Below, in pieces: positions 9,016 through 18,520 of a stretch of DNA of 64,000 nucleotides. How positions within the stretch are numbered: the stretch's first letter is position 1; every line of letters begins with the position of its first letter. Origin of the DNA: Microbulbifer sp. MKSA007 (GTDB lineage Bacteria > Pseudomonadota > Gammaproteobacteria > Pseudomonadales > Cellvibrionaceae). The notes under the pieces were generated by a model. It saw only the letters and a list, made by a program, of their open reading frames with translations. It was not told the origin of the DNA and did not search any database. Position numbers and translations under genes: made by a program. The stretch is taken from assembly GCA_032615215.1 (NCBI GenBank), contig CP128433.1:4634501-4698500 (forward strand). Reading direction: 5' to 3'.

Positions 9016-10122
9016 CTACAGGTCGGCCAGTGGGTGCTCACCAGCCCAGGGTCCCTCAAAGCAGCTTTCCACCTGCGCAGGTGTAATCTGTTCCAAGCTG
9101 TCAGGTTGCCACTGGGGTTCGCGGTCTTTATCAATCAACAGCGCGCGCACCCCTTCCTTAAAGTGGCCACTGGCACAGAGGTTTACCGCGAGTGCCAACT
9201 CCATGCGGTAGATATCCGCCAGGGACAGGTGTCGAGCCCGCTGTAATTGCTCCCACACAATCCAGGGTGTCAGCGGAGAGCCACCTGCCAAAGTGGCAGC
9301 TGCCCGCTGCAACCACTTATCCACACCCTGGTATGCACTGATGGCAGCACAAACCTCTGGCAAGGTGGCAAAATCGGTAAGCTGCTGGATTTGGTCATAA
9401 TGCTCTCGCAGAGCAGACTCAGGCCGCTCCAGAAGGGGCAGCTCCTGGGATTTAAGGCAATTGCTAATTAACTGGTGATTGGCTTCCAGGTTTTCACCGA
9501 AACTGAGCTCCGCTAACGCAGACAAGACTGATTCCCGCTGATCCTGGCCTATCATACGGTCCGCCATACCGGTAAACAGGGCATCGGCACCATTAAACTG
9601 CGCACCGGTCAGCCCCAGGAAAAGCCCGAGGCGCCCGGGCATACGATTCAGGAACCAGCTGCCCCCCACATCGGGAAACAAACCAATCGTAATCTCCGGC
9701 ATTGCCATGCGAGTGGTTTCGGTCACAATCCGGTGGCTGGCTCCCGCCATAATGCCGATACCGCCCCCCATCACGAAGCCACCGCCCCACACCACGACGG
9801 GCTTGGCGTAAGAGTGAATCTGGTAGTCCAGGCGATATTCGCGGGAGAAGAAGTCGGTGGTGAATCCGTAGTCCGGTGTCTCACCATAGGCGGCGGACTC
9901 CCGATACAGCGCCACCACATCGCCGCCAGCGCACAGCGCCTTGTCGCCACTGCCATCGATCCAGACTGCTGCGACTTCAGAGTCTTCAGCCCAGCGGTCC
10001 AACTGGGCCGACAACAAGTCGATCATGGGTGAATTTAAGGCATTCAGAGCCTTGGGGAGGTTTAACGTCGCGATCGCCAGGGCGCCGCGTCGGGAAAACA
10101 ACACCGGGGAATCCTGATCCAT
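9016..10122 (-). CDS. 3-hydroxyisobutyryl-CoA hydrolase (enoyl-CoA hydratase/isomerase family)
   Basis: A 368-residue crotonase-fold protein beginning MDQDSPVLFSRRGALAIATLNLPKALNALN. The CoA-binding and oxyanion-hole region ALCAGGDVVALYRES, then GGGFVMGGGIGIMAGASHRIVTE and PEITIGLFPDVGGSWFLNRMPG, is typical of the HIBCH branch, which is longer than plain enoyl-CoA hydratases. It releases 3-hydroxyisobutyrate from its CoA ester in valine catabolism and feeds MmsB immediately downstream. The frame remains open to 10302, but the upstream residues do not look like this family, so the start at 10122 is preferred. Confidence 0.9.
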   Translation of the reverse strand: MDQDSPVLFSRRGALAIATLNLPKALNALNSPMIDLLSAQLDRWAEDSEVAAVWIDGSGDKALCAGGDVVALYRESAAYGETPDYGFTTDFFSREYRLDYQIHSYAKPVVVWGGGFVMGGGIGIMAGASHRIVTETTRMAMPEITIGLFPDVGGSWFLNRMPGRLGLFLGLTGAQFNGADALFTGMADRMIGQDQRESVLSALAELSFGENLEANHQLISNCLKSQELPLLERPESALREHYDQIQQLTDFATLPEVCAAISAYQGVDKWLQRAAATLAGGSPLTPWIVWEQLQRARHLSLADIYRMELALAVNLCASGHFKEGVRALLIDKDREPQWQPDSLEQITPAQVESCFEGPWAGEHPLADL

Positions 10123-10302
10123 TTTTATTCGTCTTATAGCTCTTGTACTAGATAGTGTCGCAGTTAAACACAGATCACATTTGACGTCAGCCACACGCGA
10201 GTACAGCGGGCTACCTAAGAGATGCCCGGTTGCACTTTTTACGCAAACTGATAAGTTGCGCGCAAAATCTGACCGATTCCAACACCCATTACGGAACCCC
10301 AA

Positions 10303-11967
10303 ATGGCCGAATACGTATACACCATGAACCGGGTGGGCAAAGTAGTGCCCCCCAAGCGCGAGATCCTCAAGGACATCTCCCTCTCCTTCTTCCCCGGCGC
10401 CAAGATCGGCGTACTCGGTCTAAACGGCGCAGGTAAATCCACCCTGCTGCGCATCATGGCCGGGGTCGACCAGGACTTTAACGGCGAAGCCCGCGCAATG
10501 CCCGGCATCAAGGTCGGCTACCTGCCCCAGGAACCGCAACTCGATGCCAGCAAGACCGTGCGCGGCAACGTAGAGGACGGTGTACGCGAAGCCATCGACG
10601 CCCTTGCCGGCCTGGAACAGGTCTACGCCGATTACGCCGAGCCCGACGCAGACTTCGATGCCCTGGCCAAGAAACAGCAACAATTCGAAGACATTATCCA
10701 GGCCTGGGACGCCCACAACCTGGAGCACCGCCTGGAAGTTGCCGCAGACGCCCTGCGCCTGCCGCCCTGGGATGCGGACGTAAACAATCTGTCCGGCGGT
10801 GAAAAACGCCGTGTGGCCCTTTGCCGCCTGCTGCTGTCCCGCCCGGATATGCTGCTTCTCGACGAACCCACCAACCACCTGGATGCGGAATCCGTATTCT
10901 GGCTGGAGCGCTTCCTGCACGATTTCACCGGCACTGTGGTTGCCATCACCCACGATCGCTACTTCCTCGACAATGTTGCCGGCTGGATTCTGGAACTGGA
11001 CCGCGGCCACGGCATCCCCTGGGAAGGCAACTACACCACTTGGCTGGAACAGAAAGAAAAACGCCTGGAGCAAGAGCAGCGCGGCGAACAGGCCCGCGCC
11101 AAAGCCATGCAAAAGGAACTCGAGTGGGCCCGCCAAAACCCCAAGGGCCGTCAGTCCAAAAACAAGGCCCGTTTGTCCCGCCTGGAAGAAATGCAGTCCC
11201 AGGACTTCCAGGCCCGCAATGAGACCAACGAAATCTACATTCCGCCCGGCGAGCGTCTCGGCGACAATGTGATTGAGTTTAAAGGTGTGAGCAAAGGCTT
11301 CGGCGAGCGCCTGCTGATCGACAACCTGTCTTTCCGCGTGCCCAAGGGCGCAATTGTAGGTATCGTCGGCGGCAACGGTGCCGGTAAGTCCACCCTGTTC
11401 CGTATGATCAGCGGCACCGAACAGCCGGACTCCGGCGAGATCAAGATGGGTGAAACCGTTAAGGTCGCCTACGTTGAACAGGGCCGTGAAAATCTGGATG
11501 ACAGCAAGACCGTATGGGAAGCCATCTCAGACGGCCACGATATGCTCAAGATCAACAACTACGAAGTGGGCTCGCGCAACTATGTTGGCCGCTTTAACTT
11601 CAAGGGCAGTGACCAGCAGAAGCGCGTAGGCGAACTCTCCGGCGGTGAACGCGGACGCCTGCACCTGGCCTATACCCTCAAGCAGGGCGCCAACGTACTG
11701 CTGCTGGATGAACCCTCCAACGATCTGGATATCGAAACCCTGCGCGCCCTGGAAGAAGCCCTGCTCAACTTCCCAGGCTGTGCCCTGGTAATCTCGCACG
11801 ATCGCTGGTTCCTGGATCGCGTTGCCACCCATATCCTCGCCTATGAGGGTGAGAGTGAAGCGGTATTCTTCGAGGGTAACTACACCGAGTACCACGAGGA
11901 CTTTGTGCAGCGCAAAGGTGAGGATGCAACGCCGCATCGGATGCATTATAAGAAGCTTAAGACTTGA
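10303..11967 (+). CDS. ettA: Energy-dependent translational throttle protein EttA (ABC-F)
   Basis: A 554-residue ABC-F ATPase with two nucleotide-binding domains and no membrane segments. Walker A motifs are GLNGAGKST and GGNGAGKST, signatures LSGGEKRRVALCRLL and LSGGERGRLHLAY, and Walker B regions LLLDEPTNHLD and LLLDEPSNDLD. Between the domains is the charged P-site interaction linker (KEKRLEQEQRGEQARAKAMQ). The N-terminal MAEYVYTMNRVGKVVPPKREIL is highly characteristic of EttA, which binds the ribosomal E site and gates the first elongation steps according to ADP/ATP. It is strongly GC-biased compared with its surroundings, as expected of a highly expressed gene, and it ends in a strong terminator. 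Confidence 0.97.
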   Translation: MAEYVYTMNRVGKVVPPKREILKDISLSFFPGAKIGVLGLNGAGKSTLLRIMAGVDQDFNGEARAMPGIKVGYLPQEPQLDASKTVRGNVEDGVREAIDALAGLEQVYADYAEPDADFDALAKKQQQFEDIIQAWDAHNLEHRLEVAADALRLPPWDADVNNLSGGEKRRVALCRLLLSRPDMLLLDEPTNHLDAESVFWLERFLHDFTGTVVAITHDRYFLDNVAGWILELDRGHGIPWEGNYTTWLEQKEKRLEQEQRGEQARAKAMQKELEWARQNPKGRQSKNKARLSRLEEMQSQDFQARNETNEIYIPPGERLGDNVIEFKGVSKGFGERLLIDNLSFRVPKGAIVGIVGGNGAGKSTLFRMISGTEQPDSGEIKMGETVKVAYVEQGRENLDDSKTVWEAISDGHDMLKINNYEVGSRNYVGRFNFKGSDQQKRVGELSGGERGRLHLAYTLKQGANVLLLDEPSNDLDIETLRALEEALLNFPGCALVISHDRWFLDRVATHILAYEGESEAVFFEGNYTEYHEDFVQRKGEDATPHRMHYKKLKT

Positions 11968-11975
11968 TCCTGATA

Positions 11976-12006
11976 ATAAAAAAGCCCGCATAGGCGGGCT
12001 TTTTTA
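11976..12006. terminator. Bidirectional rho-independent terminator
   Basis: AAAAAAGCCCGC-ATA-GGCGGGCTTTTTT is a strong GC stem flanked by A and T runs between ettA and the convergent ABC transporter gene. It can serve both genes. Confidence 0.9.
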
Positions 12007-12079
12007 TTAGATTCGAAGTACATAATACCTCTCCTTCCATAGGTTACTTAAGTAAAATCCCAAAAATAAACTTTGCGCT

Positions 12080-14197
12080 CTAGGGGTGGGCAATCACCAT
12101 CAGGGTTTTTGCATTTTTTTGCACACAGGCTACCGCCATCTGCAGGTTCTCCGGATCGAGTGCCGCAAAACTCTCGTCCAGCACCACTAACTCGGCATTT
12201 TGCAAAAGCGCACGGGCGATAAATAAACGGCTCATCTCACCATGGGACAACCTCCAGCCCATCTCGCCAACCGTTTGTAAAATCCCTGCCGGCATTTTTT
12301 CCAATAGCGGGGTCAACCCCAACTCATCACAAATTGCATAAGCCTTGCGCAGGCTCTCCTGGCGAGGTGGCCACTGGTCTCCCATTAATAAATTAAAAAG
12401 AAATGAATCTCCCAACACATGATTTTCATGAAACTGGGGAGCTGATGCGACCATCCTGCGCCAAGGTTCAGCACCGATACTTGCGCGGTCGTAGCCATTG
12501 AGCAGCAACAGGCCATCATCCGGTTTCTGGATGCCGGTGAGAACATTCGCCAATGTGGATTTCCCTGAACCAGAAGTGCCCTGCAGTAAAAGCCGGTCGC
12601 CGGGATAAATGCTGAGGTTACACCCCGCCAACACTGCTTGATCTTTTCCCTCGTAGGTGAAACGGATATCGCGTAAATAACACAGCGGCTGCAAGGAATC
12701 CTGCTGGCCGGCCGACGCGGCCATTGCCAAACCTGCACTGCCCCTTAAGTGGCGATCTTCAAGGGAAAACAGTTCACGTACTTTTTCCCAGGAAATTGCC
12801 GCACTTAAGGCGCTGGTAAAACCATTCATACACTTTAAAACTGCGCGATACCCCAACAACATGCCTCCAAAGGCAATCGCGAGCTGGGTACTACTGACAC
12901 TGTTAGCGATAAATATTGGAGCCAACCCCACTACCCCAAGAAGTAACCAGAGGCGCGGCAAAAAAGCCTGCAAACGCGCCATGGTGCTATCCATGTGAGA
13001 GGAAATTTCCAGGTAGTTATTTAACTCACTGTCTTCGCCCCGGTGCCAGTCGCCAGGTGCCTGCTGCGCGAGGCGGGTGCGGTGGCCGATCATTTTCTCA
13101 ATCAAACGGTGGGTCATTGAAAGGCGCTGTAACGTCCACTCTTTGCGGCCGTAGTACTGTGCCCGCCCCAGGAAAAACGCAACCGCTAAAAATAGGGGCA
13201 AAATTGCTGCGTAGATAAGGCCACCAGCTCCCATCAGTAAAATTGAGGCTGCAATTAACAGTTCTACAGCGCCAAGCAACAATAAAAAGGCACCCTGCAA
13301 TGCACTGGCTTCTATATTCTCCGCATCATAAACCCTGCCCAATACCTGACCCGACCCCATATGGCGAATACGACTGGGAATAACGCGCAGCGCGCTGGCA
13401 AGCAATCGCTGCTTCAGGAGTGCACCGGTCTCAACGGAGAGCACGCCTCGCAGCCGGGCTGTGAGCAGGGATAGGGGAACCTGAGTCACCAATAACAATA
13501 CCCAGGCAGATAGCCAGCCCGTATCAATATGGCTCTCGAGCACAGCCCTACCTATCACCCACCAGCTACACAGAAAAATGGCCATCTGGGCACTGTGACA
13601 GGCAAGCATGGCGGCAAAGCGCCAATACAACCCGCGCTGGCGAAGCTGTAGGCGGAAAGACCGGTGAGAGGATTGACGCAACAACCAGAAATCATCCAGG
13701 CGTACGCCGGCAAGATTTTCCCGCAGCAGGGCAGTCATGGCTTTCTTGCGGCGGCGCCCTTGAATGTGTGCACTATCCAGCAACTGTTCAATACGCTCGC
13801 GCTGGGGCCCTTCAAGCTCGCGAGCCAGCTGCTGAATAACCAGCTCTAGGCAAACTTTCTCCAGGTGCAGTGCCGGTGTGAGCAGCTGTAACTTATGCCC
13901 CCTGCCACCACACAGTGCGATAAAATATTCCCCCTCGGGAAAGCGAACCCGCAACAGCGCCGGGGCGGCTCCCAACAGCATGGTTTCCAGCTCTGGGTAG
14001 CTACAACTCACCTGCTCCACTTGCAAGTCCAAAGCTTCAGCACCTGCCTGCAACCTGGCATTCAACTCCAGGGTGCTTCCAAGGGATTTGTGCTCCGCTA
14101 CTTCAGGCTCCAAGCCGCTGTATTTTGCCAACGCTTGTAAGGCGGCCTCCAGCTGCGACACTGGCCAGCAATAGGACATTAATTCTTTACTGCTCAC
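12080..14197 (-). CDS. NHLM-type peptide-export ABC transporter, permease-ATPase with degenerate N-terminal domain
   Basis: About 705 residues. A roughly 150-residue cytosolic N-terminal region resembles a C39-like domain without the catalytic Cys/His pair. It is followed by a six-helix ABC exporter domain and an ATPase domain with Walker A GTSGSGKST, an unusual signature LSHGEMSRL (LSHGE for LSGGE) and Walker B VVLDESFAALD. It is the last gene of a three-gene operon and overlaps the peptidase-ABC gene; GGAGG lies six bases before the GTG start at 14197. In NHLM export systems this protein pairs with a peptidase-ABC partner and an HlyD-type adaptor to process and secrete ribosomal peptides. 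No peptide-modifying enzyme is encoded nearby. Confidence 0.8.
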   Translation of the reverse strand: MSSKELMSYCWPVSQLEAALQALAKYSGLEPEVAEHKSLGSTLELNARLQAGAEALDLQVEQVSCSYPELETMLLGAAPALLRVRFPEGEYFIALCGGRGHKLQLLTPALHLEKVCLELVIQQLARELEGPQRERIEQLLDSAHIQGRRRKKAMTALLRENLAGVRLDDFWLLRQSSHRSFRLQLRQRGLYWRFAAMLACHSAQMAIFLCSWWVIGRAVLESHIDTGWLSAWVLLLVTQVPLSLLTARLRGVLSVETGALLKQRLLASALRVIPSRIRHMGSGQVLGRVYDAENIEASALQGAFLLLLGAVELLIAASILLMGAGGLIYAAILPLFLAVAFFLGRAQYYGRKEWTLQRLSMTHRLIEKMIGHRTRLAQQAPGDWHRGEDSELNNYLEISSHMDSTMARLQAFLPRLWLLLGVVGLAPIFIANSVSSTQLAIAFGGMLLGYRAVLKCMNGFTSALSAAISWEKVRELFSLEDRHLRGSAGLAMAASAGQQDSLQPLCYLRDIRFTYEGKDQAVLAGCNLSIYPGDRLLLQGTSGSGKSTLANVLTGIQKPDDGLLLLNGYDRASIGAEPWRRMVASAPQFHENHVLGDSFLFNLLMGDQWPPRQESLRKAYAICDELGLTPLLEKMPAGILQTVGEMGWRLSHGEMSRLFIARALLQNAELVVLDESFAALDPENLQMAVACVQKNAKTLMVIAHP

Positions 14198-16925
14198 TGG
14201 CAACCTCCGTAAACCGGGAGGCCGGTGTCGCCCCAGGAACTCCTTGTACTTCTGTCAATTGACCGCTGGCCATGCGCAAGTGACGCCAACTGCTACTCTG
14301 CCAACACTCTTGCCAGAGACTGCTTTCAGCTGCCAGTAGCTGCGCATAGCGCGTGTCGCCCTCGGCTTGAAGCTCACTGGGCTTACCATCTTCAATAATG
14401 CAACCCTCGTCCACGACCAAAACACGAGGAAAGTCTCGGGTTTCACTGATATCGTGGGTAATACAGATCAGGGTGACCCCCTGCCAAACCTCCCGCACCC
14501 GGTTCATCAGGCGCTGCCGCTGTTGGCGATCAAGCCCCCGGAACGGTTCATCCAGAATCACACAAGCAGTTTCCTCGCGGCCAAGTGCGCGTCCCAGACG
14601 TACGCGCTGCCCTTCACCACCACTGACCAGGGCACCACTTTCGCCTAGCGGGCTTTGCAGCCCCTCCGGTAACGCTGCTACCAGCTTGAGCAAATCCGCT
14701 TGCTGTAAAATGGGGTAAAGGGGAGCTCCGGGCTTATTGCCGTAACTCAAGTTTTCCAGAAGGCTGCTATTCCACAGCTGAATTGCGGGATCAACCCAGG
14801 CACAGTGAAGGCGAAAACGATGCAGTAATTCTCCCTTCAACTCTCCACCATTGAGCATCACACGGCCACTGGCGGGTTTGTGCCACCCCAGCAATAATCC
14901 AGCAAGGCTCGACTTGCCAGCGCCGGATGCTCCGACCACAGCAATTTGCTCACCGGGGCTGATTTCCAGATTTACCCTGTCGAGAATAGTGCGACCGCTG
15001 GCATTAACGGTGACATTCTCAAACTTGATAGCCACCGGTTTTGCCGGGGAAAATTCCACACTATCAGCGGAGCTTTTATCTGTGTCTGTTTCAGTGACTG
15101 CTTGCAGTGGTTCGAGGGCTCTCAGTAAAAAATTCCGTTGCCGTGGATAACTTCGCATCAGTCCCGCAATTTCTTCACCCAGCGGCGGCAGTGCCAATAC
15201 CCAATAAATCAATAAAAGCAGATCGGGACTTGCCCCTCGTGCATTAACACAATAAATCACCAATACACTACTGAGGGTACAATTAATCAACAACTGTACC
15301 GCCTGGCTATTGAGCTGAAAACTCAGTGATGAGTATCCAGCCCTTATCCATTCAGTGAGCAGGTTTTCATGCTCACGCCGTACAGACTCACCGGCGCCGT
15401 GCGTACGGATTGGAATAACTCCCAGCAGCGCATCCATATAGAAGCGAGCCAGGGCTCCCGCATGAGTTTGTACTCTCATACTGTAATCAGTGAGTACTGG
15501 ATGGAACATCAAGGGTACAGCAACTTGCAATACCGACATGACTAGCACCAAAGGAGCGGCAGCTGGAGCAAGCCAGATTATTCCGAGTGCAGTAGCGAAC
15601 AGGGAGAAAATTTTAAAAATGAGACTCGTTCCGAGAACAGGCAAACCTCTCAAGGCGGCAATGCGGTGTGAGCGTTCGGCTGTATCAGAGGTGGGACGGC
15701 TCTGAAAGAAATGATCAGGTATTTTGGGCAGCGCCGCTAAAAAACGCATGCGAAATCGATTTTCTAAACGCCGCCCTACCACCATTTGGATTTTTGCTGC
15801 AGGAAACTGCAATAGCAGTAATGTGATCATGAAGACCAGCAGTAGTGCAATCGTGCCTGCTCGCTGTATCTCTGTCGCTAACTCACTGTGAATATCAATC
15901 AGGCCACGGAAAAGCAAGGCCTCGAACATCAGCCCCAATACCGCTCCGAGCATAGCAATAAATATAGAGAGTGGCGCAATCATTCCATCTTCACGCATCA
16001 ACCCCCATAGTTGCTTGAGAGGTTGAACCTGTGGCTCTCGCAAAGCCCTCGATAGCGCTTCCGATTTCGGTTTAACTTCACTGACATCGCGAACCCCTTT
16101 AACACTCACGATGACCGCACCACTAAATGCCAGCTGCTCTGGCGACAGTTCAATTGTCTCTGCCGGCTCACTTCCACTGGGACGGGACGGCCTAGCGCAC
16201 CAGTAACTCTCTGGCACTAGAGAAAATGCTTGACTGGTATCTGTAGAAAACTCAACAAACAGCCGCTGCAACATACCACTGACTTCAGCTCCTCGCTTTA
16301 TCGCCCCGGACGTAACTAATGAGGTGAGCATTCGAACGGATGCATCGAGAAATGCCAGCGACAGCCAACTCTTATCTTTTAGCCCTTTGTCACAGAGCGT
16401 GGTGGCCACAGTATCGCCAACCTTTAAGTATGCAATACGCTCTTTAAGCGGGGCAATAAAGTCATCACCACCTGCCCAGCTTCTCCAGCCCTGAGGAGGC
16501 ACCCGTAGGATGTGGACATGCAACTCATCCAAAAAACGACGTGCGCTAGGCCAACGCCTGCCACTGGCAGGGTCCATCACTTGCACGATACCGCGATGAT
16601 TTCTCCAAGCCACAACAAAATGAGTGTTGCCATTAGGTAGGCGCACCACAACCAATCCTGGTAAGTAATCAGTGGAACTCAGTAAAAGGTGATCCACAGG
16701 AACTACCATCTGGGCGGCATCCAGCCCTAACTCTATCGCAATCTTTTCCAGAGTATTTATTGAGGTGCCATCTACATCAGTCTGGCAAGCATCGCGTAAA
16801 TGGCCGTAATGTGTGTTTACACCAAAGCCTTCAAGCAAGCACTTCAGGGAAGCCGGGCCACAGTCCATATTAGAGGTCTGAACAACCTCTGGAACTAACC
16901 AGCGTGTTTTGCATTTCACTATCAC
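14187..16925 (-). CDS. NHLM-type bacteriocin exporter: C39 peptidase-permease-ATPase
   Basis: A 912-residue fusion. Residues about 10-135 form a C39 peptidase with a complete catalytic set: C22 in MDCGPASLKCLL, H102 in NTHFVV and D118 in MDPASG. C39 domains cut leader peptides after a double-glycine-type site during export. A poorly conserved insert of about 170 residues follows, then six transmembrane helices (around 320-600) and an ATPase with GASGAGKSS, VSGGEGQRVRLGRAL and VILDEPFRGLD. It starts with a GTG that overlaps the HlyD stop (GTGA), with GAGGGAG just upstream, indicating translational coupling. The cargo is not obvious; the 22-residue ORF at 19644-19712 is a weak candidate. Confidence 0.88.
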   Translation of the reverse strand: MIVKCKTRWLVPEVVQTSNMDCGPASLKCLLEGFGVNTHYGHLRDACQTDVDGTSINTLEKIAIELGLDAAQMVVPVDHLLLSSTDYLPGLVVVRLPNGNTHFVVAWRNHRGIVQVMDPASGRRWPSARRFLDELHVHILRVPPQGWRSWAGGDDFIAPLKERIAYLKVGDTVATTLCDKGLKDKSWLSLAFLDASVRMLTSLVTSGAIKRGAEVSGMLQRLFVEFSTDTSQAFSLVPESYWCARPSRPSGSEPAETIELSPEQLAFSGAVIVSVKGVRDVSEVKPKSEALSRALREPQVQPLKQLWGLMREDGMIAPLSIFIAMLGAVLGLMFEALLFRGLIDIHSELATEIQRAGTIALLLVFMITLLLLQFPAAKIQMVVGRRLENRFRMRFLAALPKIPDHFFQSRPTSDTAERSHRIAALRGLPVLGTSLIFKIFSLFATALGIIWLAPAAAPLVLVMSVLQVAVPLMFHPVLTDYSMRVQTHAGALARFYMDALLGVIPIRTHGAGESVRREHENLLTEWIRAGYSSLSFQLNSQAVQLLINCTLSSVLVIYCVNARGASPDLLLLIYWVLALPPLGEEIAGLMRSYPRQRNFLLRALEPLQAVTETDTDKSSADSVEFSPAKPVAIKFENVTVNASGRTILDRVNLEISPGEQIAVVGASGAGKSSLAGLLLGWHKPASGRVMLNGGELKGELLHRFRLHCAWVDPAIQLWNSSLLENLSYGNKPGAPLYPILQQADLLKLVAALPEGLQSPLGESGALVSGGEGQRVRLGRALGREETACVILDEPFRGLDRQQRQRLMNRVREVWQGVTLICITHDISETRDFPRVLVVDEGCIIEDGKPSELQAEGDTRYAQLLAAESSLWQECWQSSSWRHLRMASGQLTEVQGVPGATPASRFTEVASEQ

Positions 16926-18106
16926 GCTCCCTCTTCTACTATTTCTGCGGAAGCTTTACCTGAAAGTATTTCGCCCGTCCTTTGTAGCAGCAGCTGATAA
17001 GGTGTTTTCTTACCTGTGGCAATTTCTACTCTGGCCGGTAAATCGTGTAATAAAGGGAGGTGGGGCGGTGTCTCACCTTGCAAGGATAGCTGTACAAGAA
17101 CTTTACCTTGCTGGACGGCACTCGCCACCCGCTCTACACGAGCCTCCAATTGCCCGTAACGAGCCCAGGAAAATCCATCCAATTTTACTTGGGCTTGCTG
17201 CCCAGGCTGAATATGTCCCAGTGCTAATGCGGGCGGAAAAAATGCCTGTATAGAAATAACGCCTTCTGCCTGAATCGTTGCAACTTGTTGCCCGGCAACC
17301 AGTACTTCACCTTCCCGAATTTTCGCCAGCGAAGCCAATACCCCGGTAATTGGGGCACGTAAGTTCTGTTCACGTACTGCAAGATGGCTTTGCTGGATAC
17401 GGGTATCAACTTCCGCAAGCCTTCCATCGATATCCTGATGTCGCTGTTTTAATGCGCTCACCTCAAGTTGATATTCACTAATCAGTTGCGCTCGACGATC
17501 CTCCAAAGCACGAATATCCGCTTGTACTTTCAAGGTTGCCATCGCCATTTGTTGGTACGTTCGCTTTGCGGCGAGGTAATCCAATTCTGAACTTTGTTGT
17601 TTTTGTAACAGTCGCTCATAACGATCAGTAACATCCGCTTGAATTTTCTGATTACTCACTTGAAGCTGGTACTGTTGTTCCAGTAATTTTAATTGATCGC
17701 TAAGAGCCTTCTCGTCTTCACCAAATTTTTTATCGAGTAGCTCTTGTTCTCTTTGAACTGATTCAAACTGATCTCGCAAGCTTCCGGATATCTTGTTATC
17801 TCCCTGCAAGCTCAAATCAAGTACGGACGTATCAAGACGAATTAATATATCGCCTTGCTCTAAGGCATCTCCCAGCTCTGCTTCAATATGCACAACACGC
17901 CCAACTCTCTGGGTACTTACATGGACGGTATTGTGATCTTGCTCCAACCTCGCATCTTCACTCACGCTATATGTTGTGATTTCCATTGTAAAAAACCATA
18001 TAACCCAAGCCGATAAAAGCAGGACACCGAGAGCAGTAGCTAAAATCAGACCACGAATAGAATCTGAAACAATGGAACGTGAAGTGTGAAAAAAAGGAGT
18101 TGACAA
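16922..18106 (-). CDS. HlyD-family periplasmic adaptor of the peptide exporter
   Basis: A 394-residue membrane-fusion protein: a short cytosolic N-terminus, one transmembrane helix (ILATALGVLLLSAWVIWFFTM), a first lipoyl half, a long coiled-coil hairpin (about residues 110-215, rich in Q, E and K), the second lipoyl half (REQNLRAPITGVLASLAKIREGEVLVAGQQVATI) and a beta-barrel domain. It would link the inner-membrane ABC pair to an outer-membrane TolC-like channel, which is not in this window. It is the first gene of the exporter operon. Translation appears to begin at a TTG, as no ATG fits the open frame. A perfect FNR box lies about 400 bases upstream. Confidence 0.88.
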   Translation of the reverse strand: MSTPFFHTSRSIVSDSIRGLILATALGVLLLSAWVIWFFTMEITTYSVSEDARLEQDHNTVHVSTQRVGRVVHIEAELGDALEQGDILIRLDTSVLDLSLQGDNKISGSLRDQFESVQREQELLDKKFGEDEKALSDQLKLLEQQYQLQVSNQKIQADVTDRYERLLQKQQSSELDYLAAKRTYQQMAMATLKVQADIRALEDRRAQLISEYQLEVSALKQRHQDIDGRLAEVDTRIQQSHLAVREQNLRAPITGVLASLAKIREGEVLVAGQQVATIQAEGVISIQAFFPPALALGHIQPGQQAQVKLDGFSWARYGQLEARVERVASAVQQGKVLVQLSLQGETPPHLPLLHDLPARVEIATGKKTPYQLLLQRTGEILSGKASAEIVEEGA

Positions 18107-18478
18107 TATAAGAAACCTATCAATAGTTATCGCATTGAACAGGAGTAAAATTTGACTCTATTCATTCGATCTTTTGTATTTTTCTACTGAAAATACAGGA
18201 AATACAAATTTAGATTTCTCAGGTTATGGAGTCAATTGGAATCTGTATATTCCTCGCTCTAGCATAGTGATTTATAACTATCCCCGCCTAAGCTAAAGTG
18301 ACGGTCCATGCAATGCTATTTGCTCCACAGCCAAAGTAGTCAAGGCGAAGCTTTTCAACCAAAAATAATTGAGGATAAAATGCAATATAGACCTGGAGTG
18401 CACCTAAACACCCTCAATTCATATTCATCTAACATGGAAAGTAAGTACAAACTAACAGCGGGCATAGTGGCCTGTTCA

Positions 18479-18520
18479 CTTATAGTTATGCTCCATCACT
18501 AAAACCTTGATACTGATCAA
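18479..18520 (-). promoter_or_regulatory. FNR class II promoter driving the peptide-export operon
   Basis: TTGATACTGATCAA at 18507-18520 is a perfect FNR box. On the minus strand TATAAG occupies 18484-18479. With the box centre at -41.5 the start site would be 18472 and TATAAG sits exactly at -12 to -7. No comparable -10 exists in the other direction. The transcript would have a leader of about 365 bases before the HlyD start at 18106. The geometry is directly seen; activity is inferred. Confidence 0.7.

Noticed and set aside
10420..11136. 238-codon ORF antisense to ettA
   Set aside because: It mirrors a GC-rich, strongly codon-biased ettA; the protein is low-complexity with no start signal. 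Several similar antisense frames over ettA were also dropped.
18355..18465. 36-codon minus-strand ORF starting seven bases after the inferred FNR-dependent start site
   Set aside because: Placement is suggestive of a leader peptide, but the ribosome site is weak and the composition is not distinctive.
18380..18502. 40-codon plus-strand ORF with GAGG ahead and a hydrophobic C-terminus
   Set aside because: The ribosome site is good, but it lies antisense to the leader of the export operon, has no recognisable family or promoter, and ends just before the FNR box. Kept only as a weak possibility.
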